Origin: Lachnospiraceae bacterium | GTDB taxonomy: Bacteria > Bacillota > Clostridia > Lachnospirales > Lachnospiraceae | Assembly: GCA_017938315.1 (NCBI GenBank) | Contig: JAGBBV010000013.1 | Coordinates: forward strand, 62,001-126,000 | Length of the DNA stretch: 64,000 nucleotides | Direction: 5' to 3' | Shown: piece after piece, positions 42,002 through 51,383 of the stretch | Position numbering within the stretch: the stretch's first letter is position 1 | How the letters are laid out: every line of letters begins with the position of its first letter | Notes under the pieces: generated by a model | Told to the model about the DNA's origin: nothing | What the model saw: only the letters and a program-made list of their open reading frames with translations | Database searches by the model: none | Translations under genes and position numbers: made by a program

Positions 42002-44098
42002 ATGGAATACAACGAACTGCATTTTAAAAAGAGCGCTAACTTAAAAGCGATGCTTATGTGGATGGTGATTTGTATTATTTTGACCGGAGCTTATGTGATT
42101 GAATTAGTAAAAGGACAAAGAACGCCACAATATTTTATTGTATTTGAAATTTTCTGTTGGGTACCATTTTTAGTGAGTGTGCTTGTGCTTATGTTACGTG
42201 GGGCAGCCACACATTTATACCGCGAAATGATTGCTGTCGGATACATGGTATTTTTTGCGTTTGTTGTATTTACAACATCTACGAATCTGACATTCACTTA
42301 TGTATTTCCCATAGCCAGTCTTTTGGCATTATATAAAAACCGTAATCTGATGATAAGGGTAGGGATTTGGAACGAAGTAATTATCATAGCTGCGTTTGTG
42401 AATTCACTGATTTCAGGCACTGTTACCGCACAGGATGTTACTTCCTTTGAAATTCAGATAGCGTCTACTGCGCTATGTTACATGAGTTTCATTTTAACTA
42501 TTAATCATTTAAATAAATCGGATGGAGCAATGCTTGGTTCCGTACAAGCAAACTTAGATAGGGTGGTGCTTACCATTGAGCAGGTTAAGGATGCGAGTAA
42601 CGCTGTAGTAGATGGTGTAACTGTAGTGCGTGAATTGGCAGATGAAAACAAAGAGGGTGCCAATAACGTAGTGCGCAGTATGGATCAACTTGCATCCAAT
42701 AATACCGTATTACAGGAAAAAACAGGTTCCTCCCTTGAAATGACACAAAAGATTAACAATCAGGTGGAGAATGTGGCTGGATTAATCCAGGAGATGGTGA
42801 CTCTCATGGATGAATCGGAAACCCATGCAAAGACAAGCTCCGGACAGCTTGCTGAAGTAGTAGAATCCACCAACGAGATGGCACAGTTATCTTCGGAAGT
42901 TGAGCGGATACTGAAAGAATTTAAGAGTCAGTTCGAAATGGTGAAGGAAGAGACCGGAACCATTGAGCAGATTACAAGTCAGACCAATCTGCTTGCACTG
43001 AATGCATCCATTGAAGCGGCAAGGGCCGGCGAAGCAGGAAAAGGTTTTGCAGTTGTTGCAGATGAAATCCGTAACTTAAGTAGCGGAACACAGAACTCTT
43101 CCAACAGTATTATGAATGCCCTTGAGCATTTGGAAGAAACAGCAGATAAGATGACAGCGTCCATCACGAAGACGCTGGAATTAATCAATTTGACACTTGA
43201 AAAGGTTACACAGGTAAACAGCAGTGTAAACAGTATTACAGAAGATACCGTAAAGCTTGGTGATAACATTCAGGTTGTTGACGCTGCTATGCGTGAAGTG
43301 GAAGACTCCAATAAGAACATGGTGGAAAACATGCAACAGGTTATTGATGTCATGGAAGTGATGACATCAAGTATCATAGATGCAGATGAAACCACCCGTG
43401 TAATGAGAAGTAAATATGAAGAGACTTCACGGAACGTGGTTAATATTGAACAGGTAGTCGGTAAACTGGTGGAAGAACTGGGTGCCGGTGGCTTTATGGG
43501 ATTGAAAGATCTTAAAGAAGGCATGTATTTAACCGTTGCTGAGCTTGATGGCAATAGGCGATCTGAATATAAGGCACAGATTACAAGTGTGGATGAAAAC
43601 TACATCTTGGTAGATAACCTTACAAATGGCGACAGTGTTATGGAAGTGGATAAGTCGCTTACATACAATTTGGAAATCGTGGTTGATAATGGCTTGTATG
43701 ATTGGAAAGACGTAAAAGTGGTTGCGTTAAAGACTGGTGGTTACAAGTTAATTGTAGAAGGTAATCCTACCGTATTAAACAGAAGAAAGCATGCCCGTAT
43801 GCCGCTTAATACTACCTGTAGTTTAAGCCTGCGTTCCTCAGAACAGGTTTACATGGGACAAATGGTAAATATTAGTGCCGGTGGCTTTGCATTTGCCACA
43901 ACCGAGCAGGCATTTGCTGATGTCAGAGGAAAAATGGTTAAGGTGAAGGTAAATAACTTTGACTTGCTTGCAGACACAGAATTGGAAGGTATGATTATCA
44001 GAATTTCCGATAATGATGGTCAGTACATTTTAGGCTGTAGAATGCTGGAAGACAATAAAGCAATTGATGAGTACGTAAAAGTAAATTATAAAGAATAA
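42002..44098 (+). CDS. Methyl-accepting chemotaxis protein with C-terminal PilZ domain, 698 aa
   Basis: Six predicted membrane segments between residues 13 and 172, with short loops and no large outer sensor domain; a coiled-coil methylation region; the conserved signalling tip ([20 protein letters not shown], about 330-349, and [12 protein letters not shown]); then a YcgR-N-like beta segment (about 500-590) and a PilZ domain. PilZ motifs are RKHAR (about 593-597) and NISAGG (622-627), which together bind c-di-GMP. The protein can link c-di-GMP to the chemotaxis kinase or to flagellar function. No CheA or CheW genes are beside it. AAAGGAG lies before the start. Confidence 0.93.
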   Translation: MEYNELHFKKSANLKAMLMWMVICIILTGAYVIELVKGQRTPQYFIVFEIFCWVPFLVSVLVLMLRGAATHLYREMIAVGYMVFFAFVVFTTSTNLTFTYVFPIASLLALYKNRNLMIRVGIWNEVIIIAAFVNSLISGTVTAQDVTSFEIQIASTALCYMSFILTINHLNKSDGAMLGSVQANLDRVVLTIEQVKDASNAVVDGVTVVRELADENKEGANNVVRSMDQLASNNTVLQEKTGSSLEMTQKINNQVENVAGLIQEMVTLMDESETHAKTSSGQLAEVVESTNEMAQLSSEVERILKEFKSQFEMVKEETGTIEQITSQTNLLALNASIEAARAGEAGKGFAVVADEIRNLSSGTQNSSNSIMNALEHLEETADKMTASITKTLELINLTLEKVTQVNSSVNSITEDTVKLGDNIQVVDAAMREVEDSNKNMVENMQQVIDVMEVMTSSIIDADETTRVMRSKYEETSRNVVNIEQVVGKLVEELGAGGFMGLKDLKEGMYLTVAELDGNRRSEYKAQITSVDENYILVDNLTNGDSVMEVDKSLTYNLEIVVDNGLYDWKDVKVVALKTGGYKLIVEGNPTVLNRRKHARMPLNTTCSLSLRSSEQVYMGQMVNISAGGFAFATTEQAFADVRGKMVKVKVNNFDLLADTELEGMIIRISDNDGQYILGCRMLEDNKAIDEYVKVNYKE

Positions 44099-44112
44099 TA
44101 AGAAAAAGCATA

Positions 44113-44167
44113 ATCCCATAGGATGACAGGCGAAGCGAAAGAAGCCGTTGTCCTATGGGATTTTTAT
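44113..44167 (+). terminator. Rho-independent terminator after the chemoreceptor gene
   Basis: ATCCCATAGGA and TCCTATGGGAT form an 11-bp perfect stem around a 27-base loop with internal pairing, followed by TTTTTATT. Confidence 0.82.
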
Positions 44168-44189
44168 TGTAAAAAAATTAAAAAAAGTG

Positions 44190-44284
44190 TTGACAAGGAA
44201 AGTTGTCATGCATATAATATGATTGTGACAAGGAAAATTGTCAAAAAGACAAAAATTATTGTCAGAATGACAAAATAGTTTGTC
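44190..44284 (+). promoter_or_regulatory. Promoter with four tandem GACAA-N6-TTGTC operators
   Basis: TTGACA (44190-44195), 17 bp, TATAAT (44213-44218), a near-perfect vegetative promoter. Four 16-bp palindromes start at 44192, 44227, 44248 and 44269; the first overlaps the -35, the others follow the -10. The last three are spaced exactly 21 bp, two helical turns. A ribosome binding site follows the fourth copy. This strongly suggests cooperative autoregulation by the XRE protein encoded next. Confidence 0.85.
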
Positions 44285-44301
44285 AGACAGGAGGAATGAA
44301 G

Positions 44302-44514
44302 GTGCCGTTATATAATCATTTAAAAGAATTCCGTGCTAAGATTGGTGTAAACCAGCAGGAGATGGGAAATCTGGTGGATGTTTCCAGGCAGACCATCAGC
44401 CAGATTGAGAGAGGGGATTATTCGCCGTCAGTGACGCTGGCGCTGAAAATAGCCAAGGTATTTAATGCCAAGGTAGAAGATATTTTCGAATATGAGAATG
44501 AGGAAGGGAAATAG
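44302..44514 (+). CDS. XRE-family repressor, 70 aa
   Basis: Almost entirely an HTH domain: NHLKEFRAKIGVNQQEMGNLVDVSRQTISQIERGDYSPSVTLALKIAKVF. Start taken as GTG 44302, seven bases after AGGAGG; ATG 44296 (two codons earlier) is only one base from that site and less likely. Short acidic C-terminus (EDIFEYENEEGK). Such 65-75 residue XRE proteins commonly regulate an adjacent DUF3169/ABC export operon, as here. It probably binds the four palindromes just upstream and represses the operon. Confidence 0.88.
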   Translation: MPLYNHLKEFRAKIGVNQQEMGNLVDVSRQTISQIERGDYSPSVTLALKIAKVFNAKVEDIFEYENEEGK

Positions 44515-44528
44515 GAGGAAGAGAGAAA

Positions 44529-45326
44529 ATGAGTCAGGAACATTTGGAAAATATAAAGAAAGAAGATAAAAAACAAGGTAAAAAATATATGCTAATTTTA
44601 TTGGCATCTTTTGTTGTAGGGGGTGTCGGTGGATTTTTGTCAGCAGTTCTTGCGGATGTCGGAGCTTATTACAATGTGCCGGAGATGCTCTCAAAAGCAG
44701 TCAGATATACCGGTATTTATTACAATTTAGTGGCAACTGTTCTTTTGTGCATTGTAGTGATGCTTCTTCACAAGAAGAGTAAAGCAATTTACAAAGCATG
44801 GGACGGGGAAGATGAGAATGTGATTGAAAAAGTAGAGAGATATATCACGGTGAATCTCATTATTGTAGGGATTCATTCCATTCTATATCTGATTTTTATC
44901 ACCATTGGCTTTGTGGAATTACTTGGTCAAATGGAAAGTGGAATATTCTCTGCAGTTAACATTGCAGTGATGGCAGTCGGTTTTGTGATATCATCCATCT
45001 TTACAGTGAAGGCACAGCAGATACTTGTGAACTTTACCAAGGAGATTAATCCGGAGAAAAGAGGAAGTGTCTATGATTCCAAGTTCCAGAAAAAATGGCT
45101 GGAAAGCTGTGATGAAATGGAAAAAATGAAAATATATGAATGTGGTTATGCCGCGTACAAATCCATTAGCGTAACTTGTATGACATTGGATGTCCTTTGC
45201 CTTCTTGGATTTATGATGTTTGACATAGGAATAGCCCCTATCTGTGTAATAGGTGTCATTTGGATTGTCAGTGCATTGTCCTACTATATCAAAGGAATAC
45301 AGCTTGAAAAAAGAAAATCTAAATAA
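44529..45326 (+). CDS. DUF3169-like membrane protein, 265 aa
   Basis: Six predicted membrane segments (about 19-42, 62-81, 107-128, 137-160, 213-232, 237-256) with a cytoplasmic loop rich in charges (~165-205, FTKEINPEKRGSVYDSKFQKKWLESCDEME). The sequence pattern and neighbourhood next to an XRE regulator match DUF3169. The function is unknown; it may be a membrane partner of the ABC system that follows 15 bp later. AGGAGGAAG precedes the start. Confidence 0.82.
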   Translation: MSQEHLENIKKEDKKQGKKYMLILLASFVVGGVGGFLSAVLADVGAYYNVPEMLSKAVRYTGIYYNLVATVLLCIVVMLLHKKSKAIYKAWDGEDENVIEKVERYITVNLIIVGIHSILYLIFITIGFVELLGQMESGIFSAVNIAVMAVGFVISSIFTVKAQQILVNFTKEINPEKRGSVYDSKFQKKWLESCDEMEKMKIYECGYAAYKSISVTCMTLDVLCLLGFMMFDIGIAPICVIGVIWIVSALSYYIKGIQLEKRKSK

Positions 45327-45341
45327 AATGGAGAGAACAAA

Positions 45342-46121
45342 ATGATTATTGCAGATAATCTTTGCAAAGAATTTGAGCGAAGTGTAAAAAAAGGAAAAAA
45401 AGTACAAAAGACAAAATTTCTTGCGGTAGACCATGTGTCCATCCAGGCAAAAGAAGGGGAAATCGTAGGAATCTTAGGACCTAACGGAGCCGGAAAGACA
45501 ACGCTTCTTAGAATGCTTGGAATGCTTATGTCCCCTACAGAAGGAAGTGTGCAGCTAAAGAATGCATCAGGAGAAGAGCTCACTGATGACATCAAAAAGA
45601 AAGAAGCAATTGGATACTTATCCGGAAATACTAAGCTATATCCCAGATTTTCGATTAGAGAGTATCTGGCTTTCTTAGGAGAACTGTACGAGTACGGGGA
45701 AGAAGAAATAAATAAAAGAATAGAAGATATCATTGCGGTACTTAACATGGAAGAATTTGCAGACAACCGGATTGAAAAATTATCCACAGGTCAGACGCAG
45801 AGAGCCTCTATTGCGAGATGCCTGATGGCGGATCCTATGTTATATATTCTCGATGAACCTACGCTTGGACTGGACATTTTAAGCGCCGATGCGATTATTT
45901 CTTTCATGAGAAAACAGAAAGAAAACGGAAAGACAGTGTTATATTCCACGCATTATCTGGAAGAAGCAGAAGTTTTATGTGACCGCATTTATATGATCTG
46001 TAATGGACATGTGGCGGCCAGCGGCACACCGAAGGAGCTGATGTCTCAGACAGAAACAAATAACTTACGTGAGGCATTTCATGCCATCTATGATGCAGAA
46101 ATGAAGGGAGAAATGGCATGA
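45342..46121 (+). CDS. ABC transporter ATPase (ABC-2 export type), 259 aa
   Basis: Walker A GPNGAGKTT (about 45-53), Q-loop, signature LSTGQTQRA (about 146-154), Walker B LYILDEPTLGLD (about 166-177) and His in STHYLEE. It has the general shape of NatA-type exporters. It overlaps the next gene (ATGA-type, start 46118 within the last codons), so the ATPase and permease form one complex. Substrate unknown; the CPBP fusion in the partner points towards a peptide or wall-related role rather than a simple ion. Confidence 0.92.
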   Translation: MIIADNLCKEFERSVKKGKKVQKTKFLAVDHVSIQAKEGEIVGILGPNGAGKTTLLRMLGMLMSPTEGSVQLKNASGEELTDDIKKKEAIGYLSGNTKLYPRFSIREYLAFLGELYEYGEEEINKRIEDIIAVLNMEEFADNRIEKLSTGQTQRASIARCLMADPMLYILDEPTLGLDILSADAIISFMRKQKENGKTVLYSTHYLEEAEVLCDRIYMICNGHVAASGTPKELMSQTETNNLREAFHAIYDAEMKGEMA

Positions 46122-48124
46122 GAAGATTAAGAACTTTAGTAAAAAAAGAAATTATGGATATTTTAAGGGATAAGAAGACCTTAATTATCATGGTAATAGT
46201 ACCCCTTCTGCTGTATCCGTCCATTATTATAGGAATGACGTTGGTTATGAATATGGTATTTAGCTCGCAGGAAGAGCAGGTTTACACTGTGGGCTATCCG
46301 GTTGCTGGAATCGAGGAAGAAATCATACCGGATCTTCAAAGGCTGTATGAAGAAAATGAAGAAGAACTTGTTTGCAAACTTACATTTTTAAGTGAAGAAG
46401 AACTGCAAAGCGGTCACGATGTGTGGCTGCTCGTGGAGCAAAGAGAAGACAGCCTTTATGCGGAAATAGCATATGCCTCTACGGACCAGGCTTCCAATTA
46501 TGCAGAAAGTGCATTATCCGAACTATTGGATTTGTATAAAGAAGAACTTTTAAAAGAAAAGTTAAATGAAGAAGGACTGGAGGAGCAATTCTTGCAGCCC
46601 CTGGTACAGAAAAGTATAGATTCTGCAACAGAGTCGGAAAGCATGGGAATGAGCCTTGGCGGCAGTATCGGAATGCTACTTATTACAACCATATTGTTGG
46701 GTGCGTTTTATCCGGCAGTGGATATTACTACCGGCGAAAAGGAAAGAGGAACGCTGGAAACCTTACTTACCCTTCCGGTAACAAATTTCCAGATGATTAT
46801 GAGTAAATACATAGCGGTGTCAATGTTTGCCTGTGCGACAGCGGTACTTTCAATTGTGGCATTGGGAGGCTCTGTACTGTTTCTGGTATTTGGAGTTTCG
46901 ACGGAACTTGCCGCGGAATTCCAGGGAATTTCCGTGCAGACAGTAATCGTTCTTGTTCTTTTGTTGTTACTTGCAATGATTACCACGGCACTTTTGATTA
47001 CTGCCATATGTATGTGCTTCTGTGTATTTGCAAAAAGTAATAAGGAAGCAAATAATTACATGACGCCGGTAATGCTTATTATTATGTTTGCATCCATGGT
47101 GGGAATGATACCCAGTGTAGAACTGAATTATCAGACAGCACTTATTCCCCTTGTAAATGTGTCTTTATTAATGAAACAATTGCTGGCACAGCATTTTGAC
47201 TTTGCAGTGATTGGTGTAACCATTGCCGTGAATTTTGCTTATAGTATCATCATCATATGGATACTGGCCAAAATGTATGACAGTGAAAATGTATTATTCC
47301 AGGATGGATTTCAAAGCATTAGACTGTTCCAGAAGCGTTCTGAGTTTGAAAAAGGAACCGTTCCTGCAGTGGGCGATTTGGTTATGAGTATCGTTGTGAT
47401 ACTGCTGCTTGTTTTGTATGTGGGAAGTGCGGTTTCTGTACGCTCGACGTTTGCAGGGACGATTGTGAACCAGGTAATTATTTTTGCCGTGCCGGTGTTA
47501 GTTACATGGTACATGAAATCCAATCAAAAGGAATTGTTTAGTTTTAAGAAACCCAAAAAAGGAACCATACCCGGAAGCATAGTTCTCTATCTGGGAACCT
47601 ATTGCCTTGAAATGGCAATAGCAGGAATTTTAATAAAAGCATTCCCGGCAAGTGCGGAAAATGTGAGTATGTCTTTTGAACAGCTTGCAAAGCAACCGGT
47701 GATACTTATGCTGATAGTAATGGCTCTTATGCCGGCTATCGGGGAAGAGATTTGCTTTAGAGGATTTTTATATGGAGGATTGAAAAATAAGTATGGTGTC
47801 AAATGGGCAGTTGTTTTATCAGCGATTGTTTTCGGCGCATTTCATATGAGCCTCGTAAAATTACTGCCAACAGCGATGCTGGGCGCATGCCTTGCCTATA
47901 TTGTTTCTGTTTCAGGAAGTATCTATATTGGGATGGTGTTACATTTTGTAAACAATGCATTCTCCATGCTGCAGATGAAATATCCGGATGTGTTTGCTAA
48001 ACTGTTTCCTGTTTTTGCAAAACCGGAACTTACCCTGGGCGATACACTGATTTTTATGGGTGTGGGATTGATTATGATTTCCATAGGAATTCCGCTTTTG
48101 AAAAAACAGAAAAATAAAACCTAA
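46118..48124 (+). CDS. ABC-2 permease fused to a CPBP intramembrane protease domain, 668 aa
   Basis: Residues ~1-400 are an ABC-2-type permease: one membrane segment near the start, a ~140-residue outer loop, then five further segments with TTGEKERGTLETLLTLPV, a typical cytoplasmic motif. Residues ~430-660 contain additional membrane helices and a CPBP (Abi) domain with catalytic motifs GEEICFRGF (EExxxR, near 543), FGAFH (near 572) and HFVNN (near 609). CPBP proteins are membrane-embedded proteases; some confer bacteriocin self-immunity or process prenylated peptides. The fusion is known in Firmicutes, so it is not new, but its substrate is unclear. Terminator follows. Confidence 0.88.
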   Translation: MRRLRTLVKKEIMDILRDKKTLIIMVIVPLLLYPSIIIGMTLVMNMVFSSQEEQVYTVGYPVAGIEEEIIPDLQRLYEENEEELVCKLTFLSEEELQSGHDVWLLVEQREDSLYAEIAYASTDQASNYAESALSELLDLYKEELLKEKLNEEGLEEQFLQPLVQKSIDSATESESMGMSLGGSIGMLLITTILLGAFYPAVDITTGEKERGTLETLLTLPVTNFQMIMSKYIAVSMFACATAVLSIVALGGSVLFLVFGVSTELAAEFQGISVQTVIVLVLLLLLAMITTALLITAICMCFCVFAKSNKEANNYMTPVMLIIMFASMVGMIPSVELNYQTALIPLVNVSLLMKQLLAQHFDFAVIGVTIAVNFAYSIIIIWILAKMYDSENVLFQDGFQSIRLFQKRSEFEKGTVPAVGDLVMSIVVILLLVLYVGSAVSVRSTFAGTIVNQVIIFAVPVLVTWYMKSNQKELFSFKKPKKGTIPGSIVLYLGTYCLEMAIAGILIKAFPASAENVSMSFEQLAKQPVILMLIVMALMPAIGEEICFRGFLYGGLKNKYGVKWAVVLSAIVFGAFHMSLVKLLPTAMLGACLAYIVSVSGSIYIGMVLHFVNNAFSMLQMKYPDVFAKLFPVFAKPELTLGDTLIFMGVGLIMISIGIPLLKKQKNKT

Positions 48125-48129
48125 AGAAA

Positions 48130-48168
48130 GTCCCCGGGATTGCATTTGCGAATACCGGGGACCTTCTA
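48130..48168 (+). terminator. Terminator after the ABC-CPBP gene
   Basis: GTCCCCGG and CCGGGGAC, loop with a small inner AT pairing, followed by CTTCTAT. The T-run is short. Confidence 0.65.
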
Positions 48169-48282
48169 TAGGGGAGGATAAGTATTTCATTTATCTTGCT
48201 GTATTTGTGGCTATCTCCACATAGTCATAGTATGGCCGTAATTTTAAGGTTTATTCATAAATAAAACAAAAAATAAAATAAT

Positions 48283-48311
48283 TTTACTTTTTAGAAAAAG
48301 TAATATATAAT
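48283..48311 (+). promoter_or_regulatory. Promoter of the SEC-C gene with perfect 20-bp palindrome
   Basis: TTTACT (48283-48288), 17 bp, TATAAT (48306-48311). The palindrome TTACTTTTTAGAAAAAGTAA (48284-48303) covers the -35 and most of the spacer, so a dimeric regulator could block polymerase. The rest of the 237 bp intergenic gap has no gene. Confidence 0.5.
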
Positions 48312-48361
48312 ATCAAAAGATGCAAAAAATATCCGTATGTCGGATAAGGAGGATAAGAATT

Positions 48362-48865
48362 ATGGCATTACTTCAGAAGTGGCGTGATATGGCCTACTCA
48401 GAAACAGCAAACAAAGGAGATTTGCAGAGAATGTGGTCTGCTTATTTCCAGCAGGAAAAAGACATTTATGCACAGCTTCTTGCAGACCCTGATAAAGAGG
48501 TAAAGGGAACTGTGAAAGAACTTGCTGAAAAATATGATGTAGATATTATGATTATGACAGGCTTTCTTGACGGAATTAATGACAGCCTTAAGAAACCCAA
48601 TCCAATTGAAGAGATGGAAGAGGATACAAAGGTAAGTCTTGCATTTGAAAAAGAATTGCTCTATAAGAACATGGTAGCTGCAGGTGCAGACTGGCTTTAT
48701 GAATTACCGGAATGGGAAGCAATTTTTGATGAAGAAACCAGAAAGGCTCTTTATAAAGAGCAGAAATCTTCCACAACTGTTGTAAAACCGGACAAGGTAT
48801 ATCCCAATGATCCTTGCCTATGCGGAAGTGGAAAGAAATATAAAAAGTGTTGCGGTAAGAATTAA
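48362..48865 (+). CDS. SEC-C domain protein of unknown function, 167 aa
   Basis: C-terminal zinc-binding SEC-C motif PCLCGSGKKYKKCCGKN (CxCxSGxxxKxCC), as in SecA; residues 1-145 are helical without a known domain, with the acidic element EEMEEDTKVSLAFEKELLYKNM. Start at ATG 48362 after AAGGAGG; the upstream frame extension from 48320 has no site. Short SEC-C proteins of this type are widespread in Firmicutes, mostly uncharacterised. It is 44 bp before thrS with no terminator, so the two may be read together. Confidence 0.85.
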   Translation: MALLQKWRDMAYSETANKGDLQRMWSAYFQQEKDIYAQLLADPDKEVKGTVKELAEKYDVDIMIMTGFLDGINDSLKKPNPIEEMEEDTKVSLAFEKELLYKNMVAAGADWLYELPEWEAIFDEETRKALYKEQKSSTTVVKPDKVYPNDPCLCGSGKKYKKCCGKN

Positions 48866-48909
48866 AATCTGTAAGTTTTTTTGTTGGATTTGAAAATGGA
48901 GATAGAAAA

Positions 48910-50874
48910 ATGAAGATTACATTAAAAGACGGTTCTGTAAAAGAATATGGAAACGCTATGAGCGTTTACGAAATCGCAGCAGATTTAAGTGAAGGTCTTG
49001 CCAGAGTGGCGTGTGCCGGTGAAGTAAATGGCGAAGTAGTTGACCTTCGCACCATGATTGAAAAAGACTGTGCACTGAATATATTGACAGCAAACGATCC
49101 GGAAGGCCTCCGTGTGGTAAGACATACCTGTTCTCACGTTATGGCAGAAGCAGTAAAGAGGGTTTTCCCGGATGCAAAACTTGCCATCGGACCGGCTATT
49201 GATACAGGCTATTATTATGATTTTGAGCATGCTTCATTTTCAAGGGAAGACCTTGATAAAATTGAAGCAGAAATGAAAAAGATTATCAAAGAAGGTAATA
49301 AGTTAGAGAAGTTTACCCTTCCCAGAGCAGAGGCCATCAAGTTCATGGAAGAAAAAGGTGAGCCTTATAAAGTTGAGTTAATTCAGGACTTGCCGGAAGA
49401 TGCAGAGATTTCCTTCTACAGCCAGGGTGATTTTGTAGACCTTTGTGCAGGTCCCCACCTGATGAGTACCAAGGGAATCAAGGCATTTAAACTGACATCT
49501 TCCTCCGGTGCTTACTGGAGAGGCGACTCTGACAGAACTATGCTTCAGAGAATTTATGGTACAGCCTTCAATAAGAAAGAAGAATTGGCTGAGTACTTGG
49601 AATACCTTGAGAATATTAAACTTCGTGACCACAATAAGCTTGGCCGTGAAATGGAATTATTTACCACTGTCGATGTAATCGGACAGGGACTTCCCCTTTT
49701 AATGCCTAAGGGTGCTAAGATGATTCAGACCATGCAAAGATGGATTGAAGACTTAGAAGATAATGAGTGGGGATATATCAGAACCAAAACTCCGCTTATG
49801 GCTAAGAGCGATTTGTATAAGATTTCCGGACATTGGGATCATTACAAAGAAGGTATGTTTGTAATGGGTGATGAAGAAACGGATAAGGAAGTGTTTGCCC
49901 TTCGTCCCATGACATGTCCTTTCCAGTACTATGTATATAAGGCAACGCAGCATTCCTACAGGGATTTGCCTCTTCGCTACGGTGAGACATCCACACTTTT
50001 CAGAAATGAAGATTCCGGTGAAATGCATGGACTTACCAGAGTGCGTCAGTTCACCATTTCAGAAGGTCATTTAATTGTAAGACCTGATCAGATGGTAGAT
50101 GAGTTTAAAAGCTGCCTTGCCCTTGCAAAGCATTGTTTGCAGACACTTGGCGTAGAAGAAGACGTAACTTATCATTTGTCCAAATGGGACCCTGATAATA
50201 AAACAAAATATATCGGGGAACCTGAGGTTTGGGAAGAGACCCAGCAGCACATGAGAGATATTATGAATGAACTGCAGATTCCTTTCGTGGAAGATGTGGG
50301 TGAAGCTGCTTTCTATGGTCCTAAGATAGATATTAATACTAAGAATGTTTACGGCAAGGAAGATACCATGATTACCATTCAGTGGGATGCCCTTCTCGCA
50401 GAACAGTTTGATATGTATTATATTGATGCAAATGGTGATAAAGTCCGTCCTTATATCATTCACAGAACATCTATGGGATGTTATGAAAGAACCCTTGCTT
50501 GGCTCATTGAAAAGTATGAAGGAAAATTCCCTACATGGCTTTGCCCTGAACAGGTAAGAGTACTTCCCATTTCTGAAAAATATGAAGAATATGCGGAAAA
50601 GGTAAAAGCAGAGCTTAAAAAGAACGGTGTACTTGTAACTGTAGATAACCGTTCCGAAAAAATCGGCTTTAAGATCCGTGAGGCAAGGTTAAATAAAGTT
50701 CCGTATATGCTTGTTGTAGGAGCACAGGAAGAAATAGACGGAACAGTTTCCGTGAGAAGCCGTTTTGCCGGTGATGAAGGCGTGAAGCCTCTTGCTGATT
50801 TTGTGGATCAGATTTGTAAAGAAATCAGAACCAAAGAAATCCGCAAAGTAGAAGACTGGGAAACAAAAAAATAA
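48910..50874 (+). CDS. thrS: Threonine-tRNA ligase
   Basis: Class II synthetase, 654 aa. N-terminal TGS domain (about 1-62), editing domain with HTCSHVMAEAVKRVFP and HLMSTK (about 75-225), catalytic core with MTCPFQYYVYK (motif 2 region) and zinc Cys/His residues (Cys near 339; EGHLIVRPDQ; HRTSMGCYERTLAWL), and the anticodon-binding domain at the C-terminus (about 545-645, ILPISEKYEEYA). GGAGATAG precedes the start. No T-box leader is present in the 44 bp upstream, so control differs from many clostridial thrS genes. Confidence 0.95.
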   Translation: MKITLKDGSVKEYGNAMSVYEIAADLSEGLARVACAGEVNGEVVDLRTMIEKDCALNILTANDPEGLRVVRHTCSHVMAEAVKRVFPDAKLAIGPAIDTGYYYDFEHASFSREDLDKIEAEMKKIIKEGNKLEKFTLPRAEAIKFMEEKGEPYKVELIQDLPEDAEISFYSQGDFVDLCAGPHLMSTKGIKAFKLTSSSGAYWRGDSDRTMLQRIYGTAFNKKEELAEYLEYLENIKLRDHNKLGREMELFTTVDVIGQGLPLLMPKGAKMIQTMQRWIEDLEDNEWGYIRTKTPLMAKSDLYKISGHWDHYKEGMFVMGDEETDKEVFALRPMTCPFQYYVYKATQHSYRDLPLRYGETSTLFRNEDSGEMHGLTRVRQFTISEGHLIVRPDQMVDEFKSCLALAKHCLQTLGVEEDVTYHLSKWDPDNKTKYIGEPEVWEETQQHMRDIMNELQIPFVEDVGEAAFYGPKIDINTKNVYGKEDTMITIQWDALLAEQFDMYYIDANGDKVRPYIIHRTSMGCYERTLAWLIEKYEGKFPTWLCPEQVRVLPISEKYEEYAEKVKAELKKNGVLVTVDNRSEKIGFKIREARLNKVPYMLVVGAQEEIDGTVSVRSRFAGDEGVKPLADFVDQICKEIRTKEIRKVEDWETKK

Positions 50875-50945
50875 AATTTAAAAGAATAAGTAATGTATAA
50901 CATGGTCATACTATCCAGTAAGAAACCGAAAGGAGAATGAATGGT

Positions 50946-51260
50946 ATGGCCAGTTTAAATTGTGGCGTTTTAAATTGCGCGTATAATAAGGATGAATACT
51001 GCTGTAAGGGCGATATTATGGTAGGCGGCAGACATGCAGTGCAGGAAAGCGATACCTGCTGTGACAGTTTTATAGAAGCAAAAGAAGACCGTTTTACCAG
51101 TGCACTTGAACATCCAAGCAAATTTATCAGTATTGATTGTGAAGCAGTGAAATGTGTATATAACAGCAATTACAAATGTGTGGCGGAGCATGTGGATATC
51201 AAAGGATTTGGAGCAGGTAATTCCAAAGAAACTTTATGTGCTACGTTTAAAGAAAAATAG
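50946..51260 (+). CDS. DUF1540-type Cys-rich protein, 104 aa
   Basis: Two repeats of a Cys-rich fold: SLNCGVLNCAYNKDEYCCKGDI (about 3-24) and SIDCEAVKCVYNSNYKCVAEHV (about 61-82), each with four or more Cys and followed by a Gly/Ser and Cys tail (DTCCDSF, KETLCATF). This is the DUF1540 layout, probably metal-binding. ATG 50946 is taken because it lies ten bases after AAAGGAG; ATG 50937 is almost on top of that site. Function unknown; monocistronic with its own strong terminator. Confidence 0.82.
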   Translation: MASLNCGVLNCAYNKDEYCCKGDIMVGGRHAVQESDTCCDSFIEAKEDRFTSALEHPSKFISIDCEAVKCVYNSNYKCVAEHVDIKGFGAGNSKETLCATFKEK

Positions 51261-51267
51261 TCACATG

Positions 51268-51308
51268 GGCGGCAGGAGAGCAAAAGCTCCTTTGCCGCCT
51301 GTTTTTAT
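51268..51308 (+). terminator. Strong terminator after the DUF1540 gene
   Basis: GGCGGCAGGAG, loop, CTCC-TT-TGCCGCC then TGTTTTTATTTT. The stem has 11 pairs with one two-base bulge. Confidence 0.85.
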
Positions 51309-51383
51309 TTTAGCCTTGAAGAAAGTAGGAGAATATGATTAAATGGTGTAAGTGGATAGGAAAAGAGAAATTTGAGGTACAAA

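Noticed and set aside
44192-44284. Four short repeats as a CRISPR array
   Set aside because: The repeats are 16-bp palindromes with 5-19 bp gaps inside a promoter, no leader or cas genes; they are operators.
48866-48909. T-box leader for thrS
   Set aside because: The gap is 44 bp, too short, and lacks the T-box UGGN sequence and antiterminator.
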